Assembly: GCA_038373865.1 (NCBI GenBank)
Contig: JAXGGA010002378.1
Coordinates: 1 to 64,000 of the forward strand
Direction of reading: 5' to 3'
Source of the DNA: Uloborus plumipes
Lineage: Eukaryota > Arthropoda > Arachnida > Araneae > Uloboridae
DNA: 64,000 nucleotides
The translations under genes and the position numbers were made by a program. The notes beneath the pieces were generated by a model. The model worked only from the letters and a program-made list of their open reading frames with translations, searched no databases and had not been told where the DNA came from. Shown here in pieces: positions 9,305-19,865 of the stretch. Numbering within the stretch: the stretch's first letter is position 1; each line of letters begins with the position of its first letter.

Positions 9305-9925
9305 GAATTGAGTCCATTTTAACCAAATTCCAAATGTCCTCCTATTTTTATCTGCGACCATAAACATCGCGCTTTTCTCCCACTGTAAAATGGCTTTTCT
9401 TTCTGCACTCGGAAGTCACTGCGGAAAAATCGCCAAAGGCACTGGTATTGCCCCGCATCTCGCCAATTATTATGATGATTATGATGGTTTTTCATTATTC
9501 GAAAAAAAAGAAGAAAGACAAAAAGAAAGCTTTGATTTTTAAGATCAGAAAAACGTTAAAAAATAATAATATTAATTTAAAAACAAACTGCTTTCCGGTT
9601 ATGGGTTAAAAGCTTCTGACCACCTTTTTTGTCGAAACAGTTTTACTTTGTTTAACACGATAAATAGTGTAAATAAATGGCAACAATTTTAAATATATCA
9701 CTGCTTTTTTTTGATTCCATTGAATTTCATTAAGAATAATAATTGAATCATTAATTTAAATCCTAAATGCCTCCCGATTTTTGTTTAGCAGCCGTACGCA
9801 TCGCGCTTTTTTCCTCACTATAAAAGGGCTTTTTTTCTTAATTCGGAAGTCGTCGTGGAAAAATCCTCAAAGGGTGATATTGGCCGACATTGAGTTGTCT
9901 TGCAATTATGATGATGATAATGATA
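9305..9925. repeat. Diverged duplicated segment, period about 440 bp
   Basis: Copy 1 (about 9305-9485) and copy 2 (about 9745-9925) share an ordered set of blocks: AAATGyCTCCyGATTTTTrT, ACCnnrACATCGCGCTTTT, CTCACTrTAAAAnGGCTTTT, TCGGAAGTC, GGAAAAATC followed by CAAAGG, and a terminal ATGATGAT run. They are clearly related but well diverged. The shared blocks contain most of the GC-rich sequence of this part of the intron. Neither copy has a conserved reading frame. Confidence 0.75.
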
Positions 9926-12900
9926 AGAAGTAACTCCGAAACGGGAAGGTTAAAAAAAAATCTCTCAAATACGGTGAGCAGAATAAAAAAATTAAGGAAA
10001 AATTTAAAAATGAATTAGATTTTGACTATCTCAAAGTTTTCGGAATTATGGATCTCAGCCAGGTTTTGAAAATAACTTTTTATATTTGTTTATTGAAATA
10101 TTTTTCTTTATTTTTTCGAACCTTTATGATGAGAAGTTGATTGTTCCGTGTTTCTGAAATTCATAAGTGTGTAAACATTTAAGTGCAATTTTTTAGATTT
10201 TTTATTCATACTATATACCAAGCAAAAAGAACATTAATAAATCGTAAGATTTTGAGAGTTATACCATAACAAGTTAAAAATCATTAACAAACCAATTATT
10301 TTTGAGGTAAGAAATGGGAACTTCATTTTAAAACAGACATGAAACACCTATTCCGACACCTAAACGAATTGATTTGAATATCTTTTGTATAATAAATTAA
10401 GCTCAATCTGTTTTAAAGAATAAACATTCATAATTACCGAATCTAAGCGTTTAAAGTTTTATTATATTGCAACATTTACAGAAAAAATAACAAGGACAAT
10501 GATATTCAATTCAAGGAAAAAAATAAATAAATAAATAAAATAAAATAGAAAAAAAAAAAAAAAAAGAAGGAAGGAAAGATAAAGAAATAAAAACTATTTT
10601 TGCATCTAGAGAAAAAAAAACTATAGACGACACGATATTAACGATAGTATAGACGAAATTTTTTCCCTCACTATTTTAGTGTACAATGTACATCAATTTC
10701 ATTCGTCACGAGTGATAAAAATCTTTCTAAGAAGTTACACTAAAGCCTTCAGAAAATAATTGTTTAAGAAATAGAATGAAGCATGTGTCTCGCTATCTAT
10801 CAATCACAAAGTGAAAAAGTGAATAAAAGAAACAAGCGCCTGCTTAGTAAAAGGCGGGAAAAAAATTAATATCCTCGCTCTCCCTCTCTCTCTCTTTTGG
10901 TTGTTGAAAAATAAAGAGTCTGCACAAGATGCCAATTATTTGACGAACTTTTTTTTATGAAGATTCATCGGCATCAGGAAGCACCAAAACTTAACTCTGA
11001 CCGTCTTCAATTATTTTAACAACAGAAATATTTATAATGTGGAATATTATTTCTCTTTACCAGTAATAAATGCATGAAAAAAAAAATTTTTTTTTGTCCA
11101 TAATGCACTGTTTGGAACATAATATTTTTCTCTGCATGGAACATGCTTCAGTTCTAAATACAAAATACTCAATCGCCTATGACAGATTCTTTCTTTCATC
11201 GTTCGAATCCCCCCTCTCCCTTCTTGACATACACTTCGTATACACTCACGGCCAAACATGTCAAGAACACATTATTCATGTCTATTACACATTCACGTCA
11301 CTCTAAATGTTAGTCTAAAGCAGAGAGGGGGGGGGGGGCAGAGGATGATGCGAATAAACATAGCGTGCACGCCAACCGTAAAACTGGATCTGAAAATGTC
11401 CCCTTTGTGCGAGCAGCACTGTTTGGTTTCGCAGAGCTTCAACTATTTTCCCCCTCCCCGCAGAAGAAGAGAACAATAAAAAAAGGGGAAAAATCTGAAA
11501 TGTGGACTGCATTTTTATGGTTGCCGGTTAATTCCGTATGCGTGGATTATTTCACCACCATGACACCTGCCGTGAATGTTGGGTAGAGGAGGGAATTTGG
11601 TAATTCGTGGATATGATATAATAATATTATCATGGAAAAATATAATTGGGAAAAGGAGGCTGACGTGATATGAAAATGTCTTTTCAAAAATTTGATTTTT
11701 AGTCCTTTTGAATTTAAAGTAATAACGTTAATCCATCACTATGTAACTCATTAATTTTGAAATGATTTTTTATGAGATGCATACATTCATTTTTTGAATA
11801 AAAGGAACAAAAAACTAAAAATATTTCATTTTAAATTTCTCGACACGTGAATTGTATTTCTCAGTGAATCGAACATCAACTTTGCAGGGTAATTCGCTTG
11901 ATTAGAATTACAACGATTAATATTGTAGAAAAAAAATGAATAAAAAAAATGTCACAACAAGTTAACAATTATTGAAGAAAACATTCGTTGGTATTTTTAA
12001 TTTAATTTGACCAACGTTCAAACAGCAAAACAAAAAATGAGGAAAATGGCATTTAAAGATAATATAAAACCACTTTGTCTATTTCTTAAACATTCTCTAA
12101 CTAAATTACATAATTGAAGTAAAAGCAATTTAATCCGAAGTCAATTTACAAAACAAAAAGAGAACTCATGAATACAAGAATACGTTGTACCAGTAAAGTT
12201 TAGTTCAAAATGTTACTACAACTAGAATAAGAACAGCTGATGCACATTTATGTTCCGAAATTCAACATTTTCTCAATATAAAAAGGCTTGACATTTTCGC
12301 CTGTTTCTTTAAATTGAAAATATTTCTTGCATATGACAACAAAGAATAACATAATCACAACAAATACTATATAACTATACACTAATATTCAGCAAAATTC
12401 AAAACACTGCAAGGATCGTCACGAGTCAGAAGAGAATGCTGCATTATTACAATAAAGCTTTTTATGTCCCGTCTGCGATTACACTTAACCTCATTAGCTG
12501 CGACCGTCAAGAAGTGTAAACAAGGCTTCATTCATTAAACAAATGCACCCAACGTTCATGAATAATACACTAGTTTGTTGCATTTTCCGCCGAAATATGT
12601 CATTAACGTTGATAAATTATCACGCGATTTTATAAATATAGTTTTACAGGCAGGATCGCTAAACTACAGCGCCTCCTAATGGCCGTTTTGCTCGTTGCGT
12701 AAGTTAATCTCTTTCAGCAGGTTTGTTTGAAAATGAAAGTCTTTTCTTTCGAGTATTATGCAAATATGAATGATGGACTGCTCTGGGGGGAGCATACACA
12801 GATTTTAAACTAATTCCTTGAAACATAAATGAGCATAATGAAGTTGAACAAGTCGTATAATTGCGTCTCTATCTTGGAGATGCCAATTGAATTTCACAGC

Positions 12901-13738
12901 AACTTTGAGAAAAGAAACTTTAATAGTGTCGAAGGAACAAAGGAAGCTTTAGAGATGAATTTCTAGTTGATGGTTTCATCGCAATGTTTCGAACTCTTTC
13001 AGAAGAAGCTAGTTTGAATAAACAAAACAAGCTTTTCAAATAACCAAAGGGATTGTAATGAGTCTAAATAATAAACTCATATATTTCTTGTCATGAAAAT
13101 GATGTCTCCTTGTCCTTCTTCCCTCTAAATATAAATTTTAAAAAAATCAGAATGAAAATATATAGAACCTATTTTCATCTCTTCTCAATGAAACAATATA
13201 CAGTGCAGATTGTCAGTGCAAGGGTTATCTGGTTTGTGGATTATCCGTGTATTTCTTTTGTTCAGTGAAAAAGATAGTTTTTGGTTAAAAAAAAATAGTT
13301 CATAAGAAAGAAAGACAAGTTGTTTCAAATGCTATGTAAAGAAATTTTTGTTGGATTAAGGAATAAAAGTAGAACACAAAGAGATATGTACTGTCAATTT
13401 TCGAAAATTTTTTTAAAAATGATTTGTTTAGCTTCAATGCACGAAGAAACTTTCATTCATGTCTTATTCTATTGTGAAATAATATCGGTTTTAGATTGTA
13501 CGTACTTCACAATTTTTATGTTAGCCCGGTGATTAGCCCTGAAAATTGGGAGTGCACTGCATTTTGTGTTGTTTCCAGTTCAAGAAAATTTCAATGACAG
13601 GATGATAGTCTTTAACTTAAATATTTAAAAACATAATTAATTTTATCAAAATAATCGGTAATGTAGTTCTTTCTATTATAGAAAACGTGGGGTAAGAAAT
13701 GAGGAAAATGCAGTAAGGCTTGGGGAAAACAGGATTAA
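9926..13738. other. Middle part of the 14-kb ARID5 intron
   Basis: AT-rich sequence without supportable genes. It includes an A/AAAT-rich run at 10520-10600 and a 12-base G tract at 11327-11338. Two GC-richer ORF-free patches are present (11315-11560 and 12420-12720), the second holding a CTCF-like site. Short frames at 11070-11586 on both strands have no recognisable similarity and are not annotated. Confidence 0.55.
12668..12682 (-). promoter_or_regulatory. CTCF-like site
   Basis: The minus strand reads CCATTAGGAGGCGCT, matching 13 of 15 positions of the CTCF core CCASYAGRKGGCRSY. It lies in a GC-richer patch of the large ARID5 intron. A motif match alone is weak evidence of binding. Confidence 0.35.
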
Positions 13739-13926
13739 CCCTACACTGCGCATAGCGCCATGCATAAGGCAACTCAAGCATAAAAAGCAAGTATTAGGTA
13801 TCTCAAAAGCAAATATAACCATCAATCCTCAAAAGTATTTTGTTAAAAATGTTTTCCAATGTTTTCTTATTGCACTAAAAAACATATATATTTCTTTCAA
13901 AGAACAAAAAATCATGCAGTGTAGGG
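13739..13926. mobile_element. piggyBac-like MITE
   Basis: This 188-bp element has inverted ends CCCTACACTGCGCAT and ATCATGCAGTGTAGGG. The left flank is TTAA (13735-13738). The right flank is CTAA (13927-13930), a one-base decay of TTAA. No transposase is present. The ends differ from those of the other TTAA elements in this window, so it represents a separate family. Confidence 0.7.
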
Positions 13927-13930
13927 CTAA

Positions 13931-16187
13931 GAGAATTTTTTTGTAATGTTTATGAATTCCTGCATGCAAAATAAATGCTGTGTGACCAATTATTTTACAA
14001 TTTCTAACACTATAGAAAGTTAAACCATTTAAAAAATTCAAGCTGTTGTAGTAACAGATAAAAGAAATGACTTAAAAAGCTTTTTTTTTTATTTTTTTAT
14101 CGCCCTATAATTTTTTTCCTTCCCTTTTTTTCAAACAATAGCATAATGAAAACAAATTAGATGTTCCAAAATTTACTTGCGAGATTATAAAAAAAATCAA
14201 ACAAAGCACACAGACGATATTTCCCACATGACCGTCTTCAAAAAAAAAAAAAGTTTCTTCCTTCAAAAATACAAACTCAAGCAGAGAATAAATCATAAAT
14301 CGCAGAGCAAGTCCTTATTTTAGATGGAATCTGTCAACACACATTTCTCACCGAAAGATTGGGAAAGAAACCTTCAAGTACCACAAAGAAAAAAGCTCAG
14401 AGGAAAATCCTGGCAACTGCGAATAAATTTTAACGGAATCTTTATTTTTACATATGCAGCAGTTGCTGCAAAATAAACCGGTTTCATTGATGTTTGGAAA
14501 TGAAACGAAACTCCGTGACCGTACCGTACTAAATCATGGAATGTTAAAAAGGTAATCAATTATTCGACTGCTGAGGCGCACAGAGCGGCAATCTATGAGA
14601 GTTAAGATTTTATCGCTGTAATAGCCTGCGAAAAAAGAAAAAAGAAATCCAGAGATGGTTCTCTGAAAAATTCTTTCGGTAATTATATATATAAATTACG
14701 TCTTTCTTATTTTTCTTCCTGATCTTCTTTTTTGACTATTATTTATGATTTGTTGTATTGAAGAAACAGGAGACGAAAGTATTATAGTTAGGGTTTTCAT
14801 TAAGGTTATTTTTTAAGGAATTCAATAGAAGGAAGAAAATTATTTTTGATAACAAAAGATTGAATATTTCATGTGCAAAACAAGTTCAAAAGCATTATTT
14901 AGGTTTTCTATCTACTCCAAACGTACATCCATTTAAATATTCAGATAAAACTTGAAACAGGATGATTGAAGCGATTTATACTTAGCTCACTATTTTTTTT
15001 TTTTTTTTAATTTAGATACCTCTTTGAAGCCATTAAGAAAAAAGTAAATCCGTTCATGTTGGCTTCCAGTGTGAACATTTTAAAAAAGAGATATTCAGGA
15101 TAGGAGTCATTTAACAGTTATAAGGATGTTAAGAAAATACTTAAAAGAAAAATATTGTTCGAAATACTTTCAAATGGCATTTTTAGGTGAGCATAGAATC
15201 ATTGAAAATTCATAGCGGGAAATGAAAATGAAAATAAATAAACTAATTGATTAAAAAAGGAAAAAAAAAAAACGAAGAAGGAACTTTTAGTTGAGTGACA
15301 TGAAAAATCCTCATTAAAAAACTAATTTGAAATTCATCAATAAAATTTATAGTTGAGTAAATTGCAAAAAATGTTTAGAAAACCACCATTTAAACATTTT
15401 GAAATTCATTCATACGTTAATGAATGGTTGCATCTTTGTTGTAAGTAACAGTGTGTGTCATTTAAAAATTATTAGGCTGTTGAAAAGAAAGTAAATAGAA
15501 AAATAATGTATTATGAAATACTTTTGAAATGGCATTTTTAGGCGAGTATAGAATTATTAAAAATAGAAAAAATGCTGAAAGACATTTTTTAAAAAATAAA
15601 AAATAAAAAACTGTTTAGAAAAGCTTTTAAATTTATCAAATGTTTTTTTTTTTTTTGTAAAAATGTTTTTTCAGTTCAGTGAAAATAAATATTGGGAAAC
15701 CCTTATTTTGACAATATTGTAAAATTCATTGACACATTCTCAGTTGAATAAAGTGAAAAAAAAAGAAAGAAACAATAATAATAATCCTTATAAAAATAAT
15801 AGTAAGAATAACTATTAAGAAACCTTCATTTGTGTGTGTGTGTGTGCAAGCAATGTTTTGAAATTCATTCTTAGTTGAGTGAAATGTAAAAAAATATTAG
15901 GAATGTTTATATTTAGACAATCTTTTAAAATCAACTAATATATTCTTAGTTGACTGAAATACTAAACAAATAAACAAATAGGAACCCTTATTTAGACAAT
16001 CTTTAAAAAATCAATTATACATTTCTAAACTAAAAAGCAAAAAAATACTCGGAAACCCTCATTTCGTAAACAATTTAAAATGTATGAGTTGTCATTTATC
16101 CGATATGTTTCATGAATCGCTAAGCGCTTTCGAATTGCTATTTTATTTATTCCTTCCTTTGAAAAGAAAGACTTACGTGCTTCAGCG
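13931..16187. other. Intron sequence with degenerate ~90-bp tandem repeats
   Basis: From about 15080 to 16080 there are repeated, diverged blocks of the type TTAGTTGAGTGAAATG, AAAAAATATTAGGAAACC, ATTTAGACAATCTTT and TGAAATTCATTC. A second block, GAAATACTTTCAAATGGCAT, recurs at about 15160 and 15517. A (GT)n run of about 8 units sits at about 15830-15846. The remainder is plain AT-rich DNA with no supportable frame. Confidence 0.6.
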
Positions 16188-16705
16188 CAGTGGTCGGAAG
16201 TAGCGCGCTACAAGTAGCGAAACTACTGTAGTAGCTACATTTTTTAGTAGTTTGTAGTGTAGCGCACTACTTTTTAAAAAAAGTAGTGTAGTGAGTAGCG
16301 CGATACAAAAATATTGTAGTTTGTAGCGATTTCATAAACTACTTTCTAATGGAGCAAAAAAAAAAAAAAGAAAAAAAAGATTCAATCGCGTCTGACTGGC
16401 GCATATCGTACACGATTTCCTTTGCGAAAGCAGTGAGAAAAATGAATCATACAAATTCGAGCTGACCTCAGGCATATCATTTTGACGCCATAAGTTCTAT
16501 ATGTTAGACGGCATTGGTTTCTTTGGCGTCACCATTTTCATATTCCGCCAATATTTGCATTGAATATAGTGTATGGCTGAGGAAGGAAAATTTATGAATG
16601 AGCGATAACTGAGTGTTAGTGTTTTATAGCAACCGAGAATGTCATGTAAATGAATGCTTTAGCGCTCAATGCTCAATTGGATTATTGTTCCAATATCCAC
16701 CAAAC

Positions 16706-16889
16706 ATGGCAGCAATTTTAATAGAAGAGGATACAAATTTGATAGAAGATGACAATATCGAGCTGCCCTGGCCGGCGTATAATAAATACTTCACAGTTAT
16801 TGAAATGATTTTCGTGCAAACTTTGCACTTTGAACAAAAAACTTTCTGTTTCTGAGTCATCCGCATACAATTTAAAACTGCATATTGAA
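16706..16889 (+). pseudogene. hAT transposase N-terminal BED zinc-finger exon, frameshifted
   Basis: The frame from the ATG at 16706 reads MAAILIEEDTNLIEDDNIEL followed by PWPAYNKYFTVIE. Near 16805-16812 the frame must shift by one base to continue as FSCKLCTLNKKLSVSESSAY and then NLKLHIE. Together this is the usual BED-finger pattern of hAT transposases: a tryptophan-proline and aromatic residues, a C-x2-C pair, then a NLKxHIE helix. The C-terminal histidine would come from the next exon. The coding sequence stops exactly at a GTAAGT donor (16890-16895), so the original gene was spliced, but no downstream exon with the catalytic domain is recognisable. BED fingers bind the element ends. Confidence 0.75.
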
Positions 16890-17154
16890 GTAAGTTAAGC
16901 ATTTTTAGTTATGTTTCACACTTCAGATAGCTTATTTATTAATATTTCATAATGAATACTAGTACCGTTTAGTATGTTTTTCATATTTCTTTAGTTTTGC
17001 TTCTTTAGTGACGGAGTATTGAAAAATATTAAAATAATAAAAATCAATTATTAAATATTTTTGACATCATTTGACACAATTGGAAAAACGTTTTCATTTC
17101 ATTTTATCGGTGGCGTATTAATAGGGATGGTGTTCAGACCGAGACCCAACTCCC

Positions 17155-17860
17155 CAAGGGCGTAGCCAGGACTCACGTTAGGGGGGTGCAAGTAGTGGCA
17201 CCCCAATAGGAGGTCACTGTGACCTCCCAAAAAGTTCTTATCCGATTCAAATTGGCTGATTAAATTTGAAAACAGTGAGACAGTGTTGCAAGGCTGAACT
17301 TCATTTTATTTTATTTTTTTTCTTTAATTAATTAATTTATTCATTTTTGTGATGCCTCACGTCTCTTTTGGTAGACATAGATAAGAATGCATTTTTTTAA
17401 TCATTCAGTAAAGTTCTGAGTTTCATTCGGTAAATTAAAAATTTTCTCCTCAAAAACAGGCAAGCTTACTTATAATATTTCACCCTAAAATTTTTATTCT
17501 TCGCATACTCAGATTAAAAAAGTTGTTTTCATGCTTAAAGACAAATTTGGGTTTGGTACAAGGATCCGCGTTAGGTAAAGAATGAAGCTGATTTTCTGAT
17601 GTGGCGCCAAGGACTTAAAACTTATTGGTGGGAGAGGAGGCGAAGGGGGGGGGGGAGACTCTCAATGACCGAATGAAATTCCAAATTTCACCGAGTAATA
17701 AAATACGAACTTATTTGTCTGCATCAGCATGTTACAATGAAAAGCATGAAAGGGGACAAAATCGTTTGTCAAAAAAATAAATAAAATGGGAGGTCACAGT
17801 GACTTCCCATTGACTCTGATCTAGGGGGTGCAGTTGCACCCCCCTAGCCCAACCCCCTTG
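17155..17860. mobile_element. Nested non-autonomous hAT-like element
   Basis: About 706 bp lie between CAAGGGCGTAGCCAGG at the left and a CTAGCCCAACCCCCTTG end at the right. Both ends are followed inward by a GGGGGGTGCAA/TTGCACCCCCC pair and then by a perfect or near-perfect palindrome, GGAGGTCACTGTGACCTCC (about 17210) and GGGAGGTCACAGTGACTTCC (about 17788). Flanking 8-mers CAACTCCC and AAACTCAA agree only partly, so the target duplication is decayed or the ends are a few bases off. It interrupts the larger hAT remnant, so it inserted later. No transposase frame is seen. Confidence 0.75.
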
Positions 17861-18074
17861 AAACTCAAAATTAAATTCCTACAATGAAAATTCAATTTTT
17901 TTTCTCATATGTTTTTGAAAAGTAGCAAAGTAGCGACTACTTTTCAAAAGTAGTGTAGCGCGCTACATTAAAAAAAGAGTAGTTGTAGCTGTAGTTAACT
18001 ACATTTATAAGAAAGTAGTTGTAGTTGTAGTTCGCTACAAAAAATATGTAGTTTTTCCAACCACTGCTTCAGCG

Positions 18075-19603
18075 TAATCTCACATAATTCGCTTCTCATA
18101 AGACATCAAGGCCGATTTGAATGTTAACAGGTATCAAGACGGGGCAGTTCTCGAGAACAGAGGGGGGGGGGGGAGCCAAACGAGTATGAATAGAAGCAGA
18201 AGGAGGGGGAGGGGGAGATGTGAAGTCACATCACGTACAACTCTTCGCGGTAGTAGGAAATCATAATTAAACTTTTAGCCAATCGCGAACACGATAAAAA
18301 ATAAATTCTCCCTTCCATTTTGATCTTCTTTTTTGTTTTTCTTTTTGCTTTGCTTGGATGATTCTTTGCGGTTGATTCTTGAAATGAACTTAAAAGGAAA
18401 AAGAAGACTGCCATTGAAGTTGGGTCTTTTTTCGAAGCGTGTAGCGCTCGACAAATGTAACACTAATCGTTCGATTCGTCATTTCGCCGTGTCGATTGCA
18501 TTACTCAACGAAAGAGCATGCAATTTATTACGTGACATGACTCAAAGGTTACCACTCTGTTGTTTGACATAGCAACAAGACAGCAGAAAAAGCGCTGGAA
18601 CAAAAACAAGGAACGCGTGTAATCATGCGTGAATGTATATGAACAGTTCAGGGTGTTAAGTTTTGTATGTGTGTTTGGATGAGTGATTTCTTTCTTGTTT
18701 TCAGTGGAATAATGTATTTTTCTTTCTCGAAATAAAAGTTTTTCGATATAAATACACTGTAATAAAAACTCACAACATTAACTTTTCCCTTCAACATACA
18801 TGGTGCTTCTCGCAAGTAATAGTATGAAATAGTACTACACTAGCCAAAATCTTTTCATTTAAATTTTCTGTCGATTATAATTACTGTTTTGTAATTTATA
18901 CTCTATCCAACCTCGAAATCCGCGACTAGCACCGTTGAACGGTTCTACTTTGAAAAGGGTGACAACTTGATTAAGAAAATGTATCATGAAAAAATTTCTG
19001 TCTCACCCAAAATCTCCTAAAAAAGGGGAAATAATAAAAAATAAAAACATCAACACAAGCCGCCAACGCGTCAATTAAACGAATCGGGATTTAAAAAGAA
19101 AAAATAAACACCTCAACATTCGTTAGTTTTGTAATCATCATTACCTCTATTTTAATAAAATCAGAAGAGACCTGACGCATGCGCTAATTCGAAGAAGGAA
19201 TCGAGTTAAAATATCATTTTGAAAAAAAATATTTAATTGCGACATATTTTAATGCAATTTGACACAAGTTGTGTAAAACAAATTAAAAAAAAAAACGTTT
19301 TTGAGATTGCGATCGTTTTATTGCATGCATATTTCCTGAAACTCTTCTCTTTGGAAAATTCCTTTTCTAGGAAATTTCGTTTCGATGAAAATTTATTTTG
19401 TTAGTTAGTTTGGGAGAAGGCACCGACATTCGGGAGTCTCCTGAACGAATCGGGAAAGTTGGCAGAAGTTCTCACAATCCCCTCAGTATGAAGAGATTCT
19501 ACTGTATTACCATGTTTCGGTACAGCACCCTCGCTCTTAATGACAAAAATCTACCAAATCAATGAGGAAAATATTTTTGAGAAAATATGAACTGCATCCT
19601 TAC
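18075..19603. other. Intron sequence upstream of the 19604-19865 exon boundary
   Basis: AT-rich sequence with a G tract near 18163-18173. Three overlapping 62-79 codon frames at 18226-18572 have no recognisable similarity. No repeat family was identified. Confidence 0.5.
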
Positions 19604-19865
19604 CTTTAACCGTACTCTCGTTATTCTTTTCCTGTTTGATTTCAACCAGCTGATTCTTCTGTCCGTCATCGCCGCTGCCGTTCGTGGTCGCAGAGGTTTC
19701 TGTGTCGGGACTCTCCTCCTTAATCTCTTTCTTGGGGGCGATCTGTGGGGGACCGGGGCAGCAGGGCGCCATGTTGCCATGGTTCCATTCCACCTCCTCT
19801 GTGATCCAACTGACTAGATCGTCTAATTTTAAGACAACACGATCGGCGACGACCAGCACCTCATC
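19604..19865 (-). CDS. ARID5B: ARID5-family protein, internal exon (end of BAH-like region plus acidic linker)
   Basis: This is the first visible exon on the minus strand. Acceptor TTCTTCCTCAG abuts 19865 and donor GTAAGG follows 19604. It is 262 nt: 87 codons and one base, starting in phase 0 and ending in phase 1. The start, DEVLVVADRVVLKLDDLVSW, aligns with DEVIAVSEKVIVKLEDLVKW of human ARID5B (recalled), where an exon also begins at that aspartate. The rest is a divergent, polar linker containing IKEE and IKQE, two matches to the SUMOylation consensus. The frame open upstream to 19997 is intron read-through. The family proteins are nuclear regulators that bind AT-rich DNA and recruit histone-modifying partners. 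The preceding BAH-like exon was not found. Confidence 0.92.

Larger units (their letters stand above)
16188..18066 (+). mobile_element. hAT transposon remnant, 1.9 kb, with perfect 8-bp target duplication
   Basis: The element starts CAGTGGTCGGAAGTAGCG and ends with TTTTCCAACCACTG, an inverted match. It is flanked on both sides by the identical 8-mer CTTCAGCG (16180-16187 and 18067-18074), diagnostic of hAT insertion. Subterminal regions at both ends are dense in GTAGCGCGCTAC/AGTAGTGTAGCG repeats, which are likely transposase-binding sites. Inside are a decayed BED zinc-finger exon (16706-16889) and a second, nested element (17155-17860). The catalytic part of the transposase is missing, so the copy is non-autonomous. 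Confidence 0.93.

Noticed and set aside
11195..11215. GTTCGAATCC, considered as a tRNA T-arm
   Set aside because: No D-arm, anticodon stem or acceptor pairing lies at the right distances on either strand.
19040..19085. AAGCCGCCAACGCGTC, similar to the flank of the hammerhead motif (ACCGCCAACTCGTC)
   Set aside because: The similarity is short and no ribozyme core lies nearby; it may be chance.
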